From NCBI GenBank assembly GCA_023423535.1, contig JAFAFL010000044.1, positions 1-22,638 of the forward strand: a stretch of 22,638 nt of DNA, given 5' to 3'. Shown here in pieces: positions 8,887 through 17,254 of this stretch (position 1 is its first letter; each line of letters begins with the position of its first letter). The DNA is from Pseudomonadota bacterium (GTDB lineage Bacteria > Myxococcota > Myxococcia > Myxococcales > Myxococcaceae). The position numbers and the translations under genes were made by a program. Below the pieces are notes generated by a model. It saw only the letters and a list, made by a program, of their open reading frames with translations. It searched no databases and was not told the origin of the DNA.

Positions 8887-9975
8887 TTGGCGCACCCGGC
8901 ACAGGCCCGCGGGGGGTGGGCGCTCACCCTCCTCTTCCTCACCACGCTCTCCCTGCCCGCACTGGCCGCGGCGGAGCTGGAGGGTCGCGCGCGCATCTCG
9001 GCGGGCGGCGGCGTGGATACGAACGCGCGCCGTGACTACGACGGCGCAGGCGCGGTGGCGGACGGGCTGCTCTCGGTGCAGGGCGCGGTGGAGGGACGCG
9101 CGACCTTCGACAGCTCGCAGCTGCTGGGCTCCTACGACATCGGCGCGCGCCGCTTCTTCGTCTATGCGTCGGAGGACGTGGTGGTGCAGATGGCCACCGC
9201 CGAGGGCTCCTTCGCGGTCGGGCGCACGATGGGCTTCGGCCTTCAGGGGCGCGGGCGCGACCGGCGCGGGGGCGAGCGCGACTACACGGACCTCGCGGCC
9301 TCGCTGTTCATGGACTTCGTGCCGGACGCGAGGCTCGACCTTCGCGCCTACGCGGGTGCACACCGCTTCATCTACTGGCCGGTCTTCTCCTACAGCTTTG
9401 CCGCGCGCGAGGCCGGCGCCTCCGTCCGCTACCGCTTCAGCCGGCAGCACGCGGTGAACGCGTTCGGGGAGCTGGGCCTTCGCACCTACAACGCGACCGC
9501 GCGCCTCGCGCCCGACCCCGACGCCGAGCCTCCGCCGCCCGACGAGCCGCCGCTTCCGCCGCGCACCCGTGAGGACACCGCCTTCGTCATCGGCGCCGGC
9601 TACAGCTACCGCGGCCCGTTCACCTTCAGCGCGGTGTGGTCGTACGCGGACCAGTCGTCGAACAGCTTCGGCGAGACGACGCGGCGGCACCGGCTCACCC
9701 TCTCCTCCGCGTTCCGGCTGCCGTGGCGGCTCTTCCTGCTCGCGCAGCTGAACCTGCAGCTCGCGACCTATCCGGACGGCGTGTTCCTCTCGCCGGAGGT
9801 CATCCTCGAGGAGGACGCGGAGAACCACAACGCGCTGAGCCTCAAGCTCGCGCGGCCCATCTCCGAGCACTTCGACGTCGAGGTGCGCTACGCGGTGTTC
9901 CAGAACCGGCTCGCGGACAACGGGCTCTACTACTTCCGGCAGCTCGCGTATGCGGGGCTGACCTGGCGCTACTGA
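8887..9975 (+). CDS. Outer-membrane beta-barrel protein, 362 aa
   Basis: The frame opens at TTG 8887 and begins with a signal peptide (hydrophobic 11-29, ending ALAAA). The rest alternates polar and aromatic or hydrophobic residues in short strands (ARISAGGGVDTNARRDY, YRFSRQHAVNAFGELGLRTY, RLFLLAQLNLQLATY) separated by charged turns, which is typical of a transmembrane beta-barrel. The last residues, YAGLTWRY, end in an aromatic as expected for recognition by the BAM assembly machinery. A Pro-rich stretch (208-227) is probably a surface loop. The start codon is the only suitable one near the signal peptide but has a weak ribosome binding site. Substrate or role unknown. proA starts 11 bp downstream. 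Confidence 0.82.
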   Translation: MAHPAQARGGWALTLLFLTTLSLPALAAAELEGRARISAGGGVDTNARRDYDGAGAVADGLLSVQGAVEGRATFDSSQLLGSYDIGARRFFVYASEDVVVQMATAEGSFAVGRTMGFGLQGRGRDRRGGERDYTDLAASLFMDFVPDARLDLRAYAGAHRFIYWPVFSYSFAAREAGASVRYRFSRQHAVNAFGELGLRTYNATARLAPDPDAEPPPPDEPPLPPRTREDTAFVIGAGYSYRGPFTFSAVWSYADQSSNSFGETTRRHRLTLSSAFRLPWRLFLLAQLNLQLATYPDGVFLSPEVILEEDAENHNALSLKLARPISEHFDVEVRYAVFQNRLADNGLYYFRQLAYAGLTWRY

Positions 9976-9986
9976 GCGGAGGGCAC

Positions 9987-11249
9987 ATGGCGGAGGGCGA
10001 GATGAGGGCGCTGGCCGAGCGCGCGAAACGGGCGGCTCGGCTGCTGGCGGCAAGGGGCACGGCGGAGAAGGACCGGGCCCTCGGCGCCATCGCCGAGAGG
10101 CTGCGCGCGAACGCGAAGTCCATCCTCGAGGCGAACGCAAAGGACGTGGAGCGGGCGAGGCGCGAGGATCGCAACGCCGCGTTCATCGACCGGCTCACGC
10201 TCGACGCGAAGCGGCTGGAGGACGTGGCCCGCGCGGTGGAGGCGGTGCGCGCGTTGCCGGATCCGGTGGGCGAGGTGGTGGAGACCTGGTCCCGCCCCAA
10301 CGGCCTGCGCATCGAGAAGACGCGGCTGCCGCTGGGCGTGGTGCTGATGATCTACGAGTCGCGCCCGAACGTGACCTCTGACGCGGCGGCGCTCTGCCTC
10401 AAGAGCGGCAACGCGGTGATCCTCCGCGGCGGCAGCGAGGCGCACGCGACGAACGGGGCGATCATGTCCGCGGTCCGCGAGGGCCTCGCCGAAGCGGGCC
10501 TTCCCGAGGACGCGGTGCAGCTCGTCCCCACCACCGATCGCGAGGCGATGCTGGAGCTCTTGAAGCTCGACGGCCTCGTGGACCTCGCCATCCCGCGCGG
10601 CGGCGAAGGGCTCATCCGCTTCGTGGTGGAGAACGCGCGGGTGCCGGTGGTGAAGCACTACAAGGGCGTGTGCCACCTCTACGTGCACGAGGCCGCGGAC
10701 CTGCGCATGGCGGAGGAGCTCGCGTTCAACGGCAAGGTCTCGCGCCCCGGCGTGTGCAACGCGCTCGAGTGCCTGCTGGTCGATCGCTCGGTGGCGCCGC
10801 GCTTCCTCCCCCAGCTGGCGACGAGGCTCACCGAAAGCGGCGTGGAGCTGCGCGGCTGTCCCATCACCGTCACCCTGCTGCAGCGCGCGGGCGCGAAGGT
10901 GACCCCGGCGACGCAGGAGGACTGGGGCCGCGAGTTCCTCGACCTCGTGCTCGCGGTGAGGGTGGTGAAGGACCTCGACGGCGCGCTCTCCCACATCGCC
11001 CAGTACGGCTCGGAGCACACCGAGGCCATCGCCACCTCCGACCTCTTCGCCGCCGACCGCTTCACCCGCGAGGTGCAGGCCTCGGCGGTGATGGTCAACG
11101 CCTCCACCCGCTTCAACGACGGCGGCGAGCTGGGCCTCGGCGCGGAGATCGGCATCAGCACCTCGCGCCTGCACGCTTTCGGGCCGATGGGCCTTCGCGA
11201 GCTGACCGCGCAGAAGTACGTCGTGCGTGGACACGGACAGATCCGCTGA
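9987..11249 (+). CDS. proA: Gamma-glutamyl phosphate reductase
   Basis: ProA reduces L-glutamyl-5-phosphate to glutamate-5-semialdehyde with NADPH, the second step of proline synthesis, in the cytoplasm. The 420-aa length is normal. Family signatures include LGVVLMIYESRPNVTSDAA (117-135), the nucleotide-binding phrase SGNAVILRGGSEA (140-152), IPRGGEGLI, the catalytic cysteine C257 in RPGVCNALECLL, and the C-terminal NASTRFNDGGELGLGAEIGIS region. ATG 9987 has GGAGG 5 nt upstream. The gene follows the outer-membrane protein by only 11 bp, so readthrough is possible, and is followed 28 bp later by rsfS. The partner gene proB (glutamate 5-kinase) is not in the window. Confidence 0.98.
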   Translation: MAEGEMRALAERAKRAARLLAARGTAEKDRALGAIAERLRANAKSILEANAKDVERARREDRNAAFIDRLTLDAKRLEDVARAVEAVRALPDPVGEVVETWSRPNGLRIEKTRLPLGVVLMIYESRPNVTSDAAALCLKSGNAVILRGGSEAHATNGAIMSAVREGLAEAGLPEDAVQLVPTTDREAMLELLKLDGLVDLAIPRGGEGLIRFVVENARVPVVKHYKGVCHLYVHEAADLRMAEELAFNGKVSRPGVCNALECLLVDRSVAPRFLPQLATRLTESGVELRGCPITVTLLQRAGAKVTPATQEDWGREFLDLVLAVRVVKDLDGALSHIAQYGSEHTEAIATSDLFAADRFTREVQASAVMVNASTRFNDGGELGLGAEIGISTSRLHAFGPMGLRELTAQKYVVRGHGQIR

Positions 11250-11277
11250 CTAGTTTCCGCCGCCTTTTCAGGAACTC

Positions 11278-11874
11278 ATGAGCCCCACCAAGAAGACCCC
11301 GTCCAAGACGAAGAAGCGCACGACCGGCCCGGCAAAGAAGGGCGGCGGCAGCAAGGCGCCCGGCAAGGGCGGGGCCGCAGCGAAGAAGAAGACCGCGCGC
11401 AAGGGCGCAGGCGGCGCGGCCTCCGCGAAGAAGCGCTCGATTGCCCCGAAGCGTCCGGCGCGCAAGGGCAAGAAGGGCAAGGGCCTCCCCGGTGCTGCCC
11501 TCCCCGTCGCCCCGCCCGCGGAGAACCCCGCAGCGAAGGCGCTCGCGGACCGCATCGGCAACCTGTGCCTCGACAAGAAGGGCAAGGACGTGGTGGTGCT
11601 CGACGTGCGCGGCATCGCCTCCTACGCGGACTACGTGGTGCTGGCCTCCGGCGAGTCCGAGCGCCAGGTCACCGCCATGGCGGACCACATCCAGCAGACG
11701 CTGAAGGCCGCCGAGGACAGCCAGCAGGTCGTCGGCTCCGAGGGCCGCGAGACCGGCCAGTGGGTGCTGCTCGACTACGGCGACGTGGTGGCGCACCTCT
11801 TCTACGACGAGGCGCGGCCGCACTACGACCTCGAGGGCCTGTGGGCCGACGCGCCTCGCCGCGCGCTGACCTAG
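11278..11874 (+). CDS. rsfS: Ribosomal silencing factor RsfS with basic N-terminal extension
   Basis: RsfS binds ribosomal protein uL14 on the large subunit and blocks joining of subunits when nutrients are scarce. The core lies at about 83-195: KALADRIGNLCLDKKGKDVV, then VRGIASYADYVVLASGESERQ and WVLLDYGDVVAHLFYDEARP, all family signatures. ATG 11278 has AGGAA 6 nt upstream. Unlike the usual protein of 105-130 residues, this one has about 75 extra N-terminal residues made mostly of Lys, Ala, Gly and Pro (KKGGGSKAPGKGGAAAKKK), similar to histone H1-type tails. That part is likely disordered and could bind RNA or DNA. The codon use is like that of its neighbours, so the extension is probably native. 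It sits between proA and rlmH. Confidence 0.96.
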   Translation: MSPTKKTPSKTKKRTTGPAKKGGGSKAPGKGGAAAKKKTARKGAGGAASAKKRSIAPKRPARKGKKGKGLPGAALPVAPPAENPAAKALADRIGNLCLDKKGKDVVVLDVRGIASYADYVVLASGESERQVTAMADHIQQTLKAAEDSQQVVGSEGRETGQWVLLDYGDVVAHLFYDEARPHYDLEGLWADAPRRALT

Positions 11875-11914
11875 CCGCGTGCGTGATCCTGCGTGACGCC
11901 GCGGTGAGGCTCCC

Positions 11915-12367
11915 GTGAAGCTGCGCGTCCTCTCGATCGGAAAGGACCGCTCCGGGCTCTTCCAGCCGATCGTCGACGAGTACGGCGGGCGGCTGAAGCA
12001 CTACGCCCGGCTCGAGCTGCTCGAGCTCCCCGAATCGAAGACGCCCGACGCCCGCCAGCGCGAGGGCGCGGTGCTGCTGGGGAAGCTCAAGCCCGGCGAA
12101 TGGGTCTGCGCGCTCGACGAGCGGGGACAGCATCTCGATTCCGTCGCGTTCGCGGGCGCGCTGCAGAAGTGCCTGAACCTCTCGCGCGACGCGGCCTTCC
12201 TCATCGGCGGCGACGAGGGCCTCTCCGACGAGGTGAGGGCGCGGGCGGACCTCGTGCTCTCGCTCTCGAAGATGACGCTCCCCCACCGGCTCGCGCGCGC
12301 GGTGCTGATGGAGCAGGTGTACCGGGCCTTCACCATCCTCCGCGGCGAGCCCTACCACCGCCCCTGA
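11915..12367 (+). CDS. rlmH: 23S rRNA (pseudouridine1915-N3)-methyltransferase
   Basis: RlmH, a SPOUT-class enzyme that forms a dimer, methylates pseudouridine 1915 in helix 69 of 23S rRNA using S-adenosylmethionine. The 150-aa length fits (about 155). Family signatures are the N-terminal MKLRVLSIGK, the loop FLIGGDEGLSDEV that forms part of the knotted cofactor site, and the C-terminal LSLSKMTLPHRLARAVLMEQ with YRAFTILRGEPYHRP. It starts at GTG 11915 with GAGG 5 nt upstream, 40 bp after rsfS; the rsfS-rlmH pairing is conserved in many bacteria. Confidence 0.97.
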   Translation: MKLRVLSIGKDRSGLFQPIVDEYGGRLKHYARLELLELPESKTPDARQREGAVLLGKLKPGEWVCALDERGQHLDSVAFAGALQKCLNLSRDAAFLIGGDEGLSDEVRARADLVLSLSKMTLPHRLARAVLMEQVYRAFTILRGEPYHRP

Positions 12368-12403
12368 TCGGCGCCGGGCCGCAGAGTCGATCACCGGACA
12401 GCG

Positions 12404-12425
12404 CTGGCCTACACTCGACGGCCAG
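12404..12425 (+). promoter_or_regulatory. Hairpin in the leader of the Cys-rich gene
   Basis: CTGGCC (12404-12409) and GGCCAG (12420-12425) form a perfect 6-bp stem with a 10-nt loop ending 2 nt before ATG 12428. It occupies the place where a ribosome binding site would be, and no Shine-Dalgarno sequence is visible. It might modulate translation or end the rlmH transcript. Short GC stems arise often by chance in such DNA. Confidence 0.3.
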
Positions 12426-12427
12426 CC

Positions 12428-14992
12428 ATGACTCGCCCCCTCCTCATCGTCGTCGCCCTGGCGGGCGCAGGTCTCTTCGGCACCGGCTGCGCGCGCACCG
12501 AGCCGCTCTTCTGCGGAGCGCCGGGCGACCCGTCCTGCCCGCTGGACATGGTGTGCGTGAACAACCGCTGCGAGCCGGAGACGGGCGGCGGACTGGCCTG
12601 CGCGCCGGGCCAGCTGCGCTGCGGCGCCACCTGCACCGATCCGGCGAGCGACGCGGCGAACTGCGGCATCTGCGGGCGCGTCTGCACCGAGGGCCGGGTC
12701 TGCTCCGAGGGCGCCTGCGTCTCCGCCTGTCCGGCGGGGAGCGTGCGCTGCGGTCAGTCGTGCGTGAACACCGAGGGCGACCGCCTCAACTGCGGCGGCT
12801 GCGGGAACACGTGTGGCGCGGACCAGACCTGCCGCGACGGCTTCTGCACCTGCGCGGCGGGCCTCACCTCGTGTGGCGACGCGTGCGTGGATCTGCGCAC
12901 CGACGGCGCGAACTGCGGCGCGTGCGGTCAGACCTGCGAGGCCGGCCTGCTCTGCCAGAACGGCGGCTGCGTGCCGCAGTGCGCGCCGGGCCTGCAGCAG
13001 TGCGTGGGTGGCTGCGTGAACACCTTCACCGACCCGCTGCACTGCGGCACCTGCGACAAGCGCTGCGAACTCAACGAGACCTGTCAGAGCGGCAAGTGCG
13101 TCGCGCAGTGCGGCCCGGGGCTCTCGCTCTGCAACGGCACCTGCGTGGACACGAGGACCAGCGCGGCGAACTGCGGCGCGTGCGGCAACACCTGTGGCCT
13201 CGGTCAGACCTGCCAGAACGGAAGCTGCGGGTGCCCGGCCGGCCAGCAGCTCTGCAACGGCCAGTGCGTGGCGACGGGCAGCGACTCGGCGAACTGCGGC
13301 GCGTGCGGCAACGTCTGCCCGCCCGGACGCACCTGCAGCGGCGGGCAGTGCCAGTGCGTCTCGCCGCTCACGCAGTGCAACGGGCAGTGCGTGCACACCG
13401 GCAGCAACACGAGCCACTGCGGCGGCTGCGGGCTCGCCTGCGGCCCGAACCAGGTCTGCAACAACGGGATGTGCCAGAGCGCCTGCGGCATGGGCCAGAC
13501 GCTCTGCGCGAACGGCGCGTGCGTGAACACCCAGTCGGACCCGCTCAACTGCGGCGCGTGCGGCGTGTTCTGTGGCGGCGGCCAGGTCTGCCAGAACGGC
13601 GCCTGCCAGTGCCCGTCCGGTCAGACCGCCTGCAACGGCCAGTGCGTGAACACGCAGTCCAACGCGCTGCACTGCGGCGGCTGCGGCGTCACCTGCGGGC
13701 CGGGCCAGACTTGCCAGAACGGGAGCTGCACCTGCCCGGCCGGCCAGACGAACTGCGCCGGCCAGTGCGTGAACACGCAGACGAGCGGCCTCCACTGCGG
13801 CGGCTGCTTCAACGTCTGCAGCGCGGGTCAGACCTGCCAGACGGGCACCTGCGCCTGCAGCGCGGGCCTGACGAGCTGCGGCGGTCAGTGCGTGAACACG
13901 CAGACGAACAACGCGAACTGTGGCGCCTGCGGGAACGCCTGCACCGGTGGCCGCACCTGCTCGGGCGGAAGCTGCGTCTGTCCCTCGGGACAGAGCTTCT
14001 GCAACGGCCAGTGCGTGAACACGCAGTCTCACGTCTCGAACTGCGGCGGCTGCGGCATCACCTGCCCCTCCGGCACCTCCTGCCAGATGGGGACCTGCCA
14101 GTCCGTCTGCCCCGCCGGCACCTCCTTCTGCGGCGGCCAGTGCGTGAACACGCAGACGAGCAACCTCAACTGCGGCGGCTGCTTCATCACCTGCGGCTTC
14201 GGCCAGAGCTGCCAGATGGGCACCTGCGGCTGCGGCAGCGGCCTGACCTCCTGCAACGGCCAGTGCGTGAACACGCAGACGAACAACGCGAACTGCGGCG
14301 CGTGCGGCAATGCCTGCACCGGAGGACGCACCTGCTCGATGGGGGCCTGCGTCTGTCCCTCCGGCCAGAGCTTCTGCAACGGGCAGTGCGTGAACACGCA
14401 GTCGAACAACGCGAACTGCGGCGGCTGCGGAATCACCTGCGGCGCGGGCACCACCTGCCAGAGCGGCGTGTGCGCCACCGCCTGTCCGATGGGCCAGACC
14501 TCCTGCAACGGCACCTGCGTGAACACGCAGACGGACGTGAACCACTGCGGCGGCTGCAACGCGGGCTGCGCGGGAGGGACCTGCAACAACGGCTTCTGCA
14601 ACTGCCCCGTCGGCTTCACCCGGTGCGGCAACACCTGCGTGCGTCTGCAGAGCGACCCCAACCACTGCGGCGCCTGCGGCGACGTGTGCGGGCCGACGCA
14701 GGTCTGCTCCTTCGGCAACTGCCAGAACTCCTGCTTCGCCAGCCAGACGAACTGCAACCGGTCCTGCGTGAGCACCTTCAACAACCCGCAGCACTGCGGC
14801 GCGTGCGGGAACGACTGCGGGCCGGGCGGAACCTGCTTCAGCAGTTCGTGCGCGTGCGGCGCGGGCTACACGAAGTGCGGCAACGCCTGTGTGCTCATCC
14901 AGAGCAACGCGAACCACTGCGGCGGCTGCGGCATCCAGTGCGCGCCCGGTCAGGTGTGCCAGAACTTCACCTGCGTGGCGCCGGCGCCCTGA
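12428..14992 (+). CDS. Lipoprotein of 19 tandem Cys-rich repeats
   Basis: The 854-aa product starts with a lipoprotein-type signal (MTRPLLIVVALAGAGLFGTGC, lipid Cys at 21 though the -3 residue is Gly). A short Cys-containing lead is followed from about residue 58 to 851 by 19 repeats of about 40-43 residues. Each carries up to eight cysteines in the order CPxGxxxCNGxCVNTQ, then NCGGCGxxC and xxGxxCxxGxC. Such arrays form disulfide-rich rods outside the cytoplasm and are common in myxobacterial secretomes, where automatic annotation often mislabels them. Units 11-12 and 14-15 are nearly identical in protein sequence, indicating duplication of a three-unit block. It probably extends from the outer membrane; adhesion or a structural role is inferred. 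No enzymatic domain is present. It stands 60 bp after rlmH. Confidence 0.9.
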   Translation: MTRPLLIVVALAGAGLFGTGCARTEPLFCGAPGDPSCPLDMVCVNNRCEPETGGGLACAPGQLRCGATCTDPASDAANCGICGRVCTEGRVCSEGACVSACPAGSVRCGQSCVNTEGDRLNCGGCGNTCGADQTCRDGFCTCAAGLTSCGDACVDLRTDGANCGACGQTCEAGLLCQNGGCVPQCAPGLQQCVGGCVNTFTDPLHCGTCDKRCELNETCQSGKCVAQCGPGLSLCNGTCVDTRTSAANCGACGNTCGLGQTCQNGSCGCPAGQQLCNGQCVATGSDSANCGACGNVCPPGRTCSGGQCQCVSPLTQCNGQCVHTGSNTSHCGGCGLACGPNQVCNNGMCQSACGMGQTLCANGACVNTQSDPLNCGACGVFCGGGQVCQNGACQCPSGQTACNGQCVNTQSNALHCGGCGVTCGPGQTCQNGSCTCPAGQTNCAGQCVNTQTSGLHCGGCFNVCSAGQTCQTGTCACSAGLTSCGGQCVNTQTNNANCGACGNACTGGRTCSGGSCVCPSGQSFCNGQCVNTQSHVSNCGGCGITCPSGTSCQMGTCQSVCPAGTSFCGGQCVNTQTSNLNCGGCFITCGFGQSCQMGTCGCGSGLTSCNGQCVNTQTNNANCGACGNACTGGRTCSMGACVCPSGQSFCNGQCVNTQSNNANCGGCGITCGAGTTCQSGVCATACPMGQTSCNGTCVNTQTDVNHCGGCNAGCAGGTCNNGFCNCPVGFTRCGNTCVRLQSDPNHCGACGDVCGPTQVCSFGNCQNSCFASQTNCNRSCVSTFNNPQHCGACGNDCGPGGTCFSSSCACGAGYTKCGNACVLIQSNANHCGGCGIQCAPGQVCQNFTCVAPAP
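13862..14462 (+). repeat. Internal 375-bp duplicated block in the Cys-rich gene
   Basis: The segment starting near 13862 recurs 375 bp later (near 14237), exactly three repeat units. Both copies encode GQCVNTQTNNANCGACGNAC and then CVCPSGQSFCNGQCVNTQS. They differ at many silent third positions (for example TGT/TGC, GGA/GGC), so the protein has been held more constant than the DNA since duplication, or the copies converged. Confidence 0.7.
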
Positions 14993-15010
14993 CCGAGGGG
15001 CTGGGCGCGG

Positions 15011-15565
15011 CTACTCGCGGGCGGGCAGCTCCTCCAGCGCCCGCGTCGTCAGCGCGCGCACCACCGGCGCGAGCGCATCGAAGCCTGCGTCCGGCCTGTT
15101 CACGTTCACCTGCATCGCGAGCCGCCCGCGGGCGAGCTTGATGCCCACCGCCGCGCCCTGCTCGGAGATGAAGGCGCGGTCCCCGAAGCCCTCGAGCCAG
15201 TCGATGTTCGTCAGCCCCGCGCGGACCGCGTTCTCGTGCGCGGACTCGATGCTCGCGCGCGCGTTGTCAGAGCTCGAGTGGTACGTGTAGTCCACGAGCA
15301 CGCCCACCGCCGGGAGCTGACCCACCGGCTCGATCCGGTAGGTGCAGCTCTTGATGCCCGGACGCACGGTGGCGATCGACCGGCCGTCGGCGATCGGCGC
15401 GAGGAGGGGATCGACCGCGCTCGCCGGCAGCACGGTGCAGAGCTCCACCTCCGGGTCGTCCGGCGTGTTCGGGCCCGGCTCCTCCTCTGCGGTGGGGCCG
15501 CAGGCGAGGAGGGAGAAGGACACCGAGAGCAGCAGGGCGGGCACCGAGCGCAGAGGGAGCGTCAT
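15011..15565 (-). CDS. Small putative lipoprotein, 184 aa
   Basis: ATG 15565 has AAGGG 7 nt upstream; a TTG 6 nt earlier is in frame but less likely. The N-terminus, MTLPLRSVPALLLSVSFSLLAC, is a clear lipoprotein signal with lipid Cys at 22. An acidic, Pro-rich linker follows (GPTAEEEPGPNTPDDPEVE), then a globular part starting ELCTVLPASAVDPLLAP with a second and third Cys (CTVLP and KSCTYRI), and containing YTYHSSSDNARASIESAH and GFGDRAFISEQGAAVGIKL. This layout resembles DUF3558-like lipoproteins, but similarity is only suggestive. It starts 15 bp after the kinase gene ends, so the two are very likely cotranscribed, perhaps as a sensor and its envelope partner. Confidence 0.82.
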   Translation of the reverse strand: MTLPLRSVPALLLSVSFSLLACGPTAEEEPGPNTPDDPEVELCTVLPASAVDPLLAPIADGRSIATVRPGIKSCTYRIEPVGQLPAVGVLVDYTYHSSSDNARASIESAHENAVRAGLTNIDWLEGFGDRAFISEQGAAVGIKLARGRLAMQVNVNRPDAGFDALAPVVRALTTRALEELPARE

Positions 15566-15580
15566 CCGCAACCCTTTACT

Positions 15581-17206
15581 TCAGCCCGTCTGCCTCGGCA
15601 CGTCCGGCAGCGTGTCGGTCTGCGCCTCGAGCGCCGCCGCCTGCTTCTCCGCGAGGGCCCGGGCGCGCGCGTACTCCGCCTCCGCCTCCTGCAGCGCGCG
15701 CATGAGCTCCGTCCGGCCGTCCGGCAGCGGCGCGGCCTCCTCCGGCAGCGCGAGCAGCGCCTTGCGCACCAGCGCACCGGTCGCGGCGCGCCTGCGCGGA
15801 TCGAGCTCGACCAGCGAGAGCACGATCGCGTCGAGCTCGCGGGGGATCTCCCGCCGCAGCTCCGAAGGCGCGCGCACCGGACGGTCCAGCGCGCGGAGCC
15901 GGGCCTCGTCGTCGGGGCCGTCGTGCACCGGCCTGCCGGTCAGCGCCTCCCACATCGTCAGCCCGAGCGCGAAGAGGTCCACCCGCCCGTCGATCTGCGC
16001 GCCGGCGAGCTGCTCGGGCGCCATGTAGCCCGCCTTGCCTCGGACGATGTCGCCGCGCGTGAGGGGCTCGGCGGATTGTGCGCGCGCCACGCCGAAGTCC
16101 GCGAGCTTCACCTCGCCGAAGCGGGACACGAGCACGTTGGGCGGATTCACGTCGCGGTGCACGAGCCCCAAAGGCGCGCCGTCGGGTCCCAGCCGCGCGT
16201 GGATGTAGTCGAGCGCGGAGGCCAGCTCCGAAGCGAGGTACGTCACCGCCCGCAGCGGCAGGGGCCGACCGCGCTGCGCGTTCAGCACCTTGCGCAGCGT
16301 CAGCCCGTCCACGAACTCCATCGCGAGAAAGAGGCTCCCGCGGTGAACGCCGAGGTCGAGGATCTGCACCACGTTGGGGTGTTGCAGCATCGAGCCGAGG
16401 TGCGCCTCGCGGCGGAAGAGCTGCGCGAAGGTCGGGTCGCCGGCGTACTCGGGGAGGATGCGCTTCACCGCCACCTGCTTCTCGAAGCCGCCCTCCGGGC
16501 TGTAGGTCGCGCGGAAGACCTCCGCCATGCCGCCCGCGCCGATGCGCTCGTGGAGGAGGTACTTGCCGAAGAGGTCGCGCTCGCGGACGACGCGCAGCGC
16601 CTCGTCGGCCTTCTCGAGCAGGTGGTGCGCCACCAGCGCCGTCACCCCACCGGTGGCCACGAGGAAGAACGCCCGGATGGCGATGAACGCCGGGCTGAAG
16701 GTGACGAGCGTCCCATCCGGCAGCGCGGGGAGGATGACGAACGCGTAGAGCGCGAGGTACTCGGCCGCGGCCAGCGCCCCTGCAGCGACCGCCAGCGTGC
16801 GGTTCATCCGCAGTCCGGCGAGAACGATCAGCGCGCCCCACATCACCAGCGGCGGCGCCGAGAGCGCGTACTCGGCGCCGTGGAAGCGCGTGTCGAGCGC
16901 GAAGATGACCGTGGGGATCGAGACCTCGGCGGCGACGTGGAGCCAGGGCAGCACCGGGTGGAAGTGGCCGCGACGCAGCCGCAGCCAGACCGTGCCGTAC
17001 CAGGCGAGCACCAGCGCCATCACCGCGAACAGCGCCAGCCCCAACCGCACGCCGACGATCGGAATCAGCGCCAGCGAGATGAGGCCCGAGAGCCCCGCCA
17101 TCACCGCGAGAAAGCCCGCCACCGTCGACTCGCGGCGCCGCGCGTCCCGCCGGAACTGGTCCCGGAGCAGGCGGTGCGCGGCGGGAACCACGGGCGTTGC
17201 GTCCAT
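15581..17206 (-). CDS. Membrane Ser/Thr protein kinase with N-terminal six-TM domain
   Basis: The 541-aa protein has six predicted membrane helices (about 30-50, 52-72, 85-105, 113-131, 136-160, 173-195), a short linker, then a PknB-type kinase domain at about 215-475. All key residues are present: glycine loop IGAGGMAEVF (222-231), K248 in VAVKRIL, E267, catalytic HRDVNPPN (D352, N357) and DFG (D370), followed by GYMAPEQL. The C-terminal 60 residues are an acidic Ala-rich coil. With six helices both ends would be cytoplasmic. The common bacterial layout is kinase first, then one TM and an external sensor; here the membrane domain comes first and may itself be the sensor. ATG 17206 starts the frame. 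It leads a unit with the lipoprotein at 15011-15565. Confidence 0.93.
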   Translation of the reverse strand: MDATPVVPAAHRLLRDQFRRDARRRESTVAGFLAVMAGLSGLISLALIPIVGVRLGLALFAVMALVLAWYGTVWLRLRRGHFHPVLPWLHVAAEVSIPTVIFALDTRFHGAEYALSAPPLVMWGALIVLAGLRMNRTLAVAAGALAAAEYLALYAFVILPALPDGTLVTFSPAFIAIRAFFLVATGGVTALVAHHLLEKADEALRVVRERDLFGKYLLHERIGAGGMAEVFRATYSPEGGFEKQVAVKRILPEYAGDPTFAQLFRREAHLGSMLQHPNVVQILDLGVHRGSLFLAMEFVDGLTLRKVLNAQRGRPLPLRAVTYLASELASALDYIHARLGPDGAPLGLVHRDVNPPNVLVSRFGEVKLADFGVARAQSAEPLTRGDIVRGKAGYMAPEQLAGAQIDGRVDLFALGLTMWEALTGRPVHDGPDDEARLRALDRPVRAPSELRREIPRELDAIVLSLVELDPRRRAATGALVRKALLALPEEAAPLPDGRTELMRALQEAEAEYARARALAEKQAAALEAQTDTLPDVPRQTG

Positions 17207-17254
17207 CCGGGAGAGCCTACTTCAGGTGGAACGAGCGCCTGGGTCGTGAGACCG

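Noticed and set aside
11669..14917. Very long minus-strand open frame (over 1000 codons) opposite rsfS, rlmH and the Cys-rich gene
   Set aside because: It runs across three genes that are clearly coding on the plus strand; its Ala/Val/Arg-rich sequence is the antisense image of periodic, GC-rich codons.
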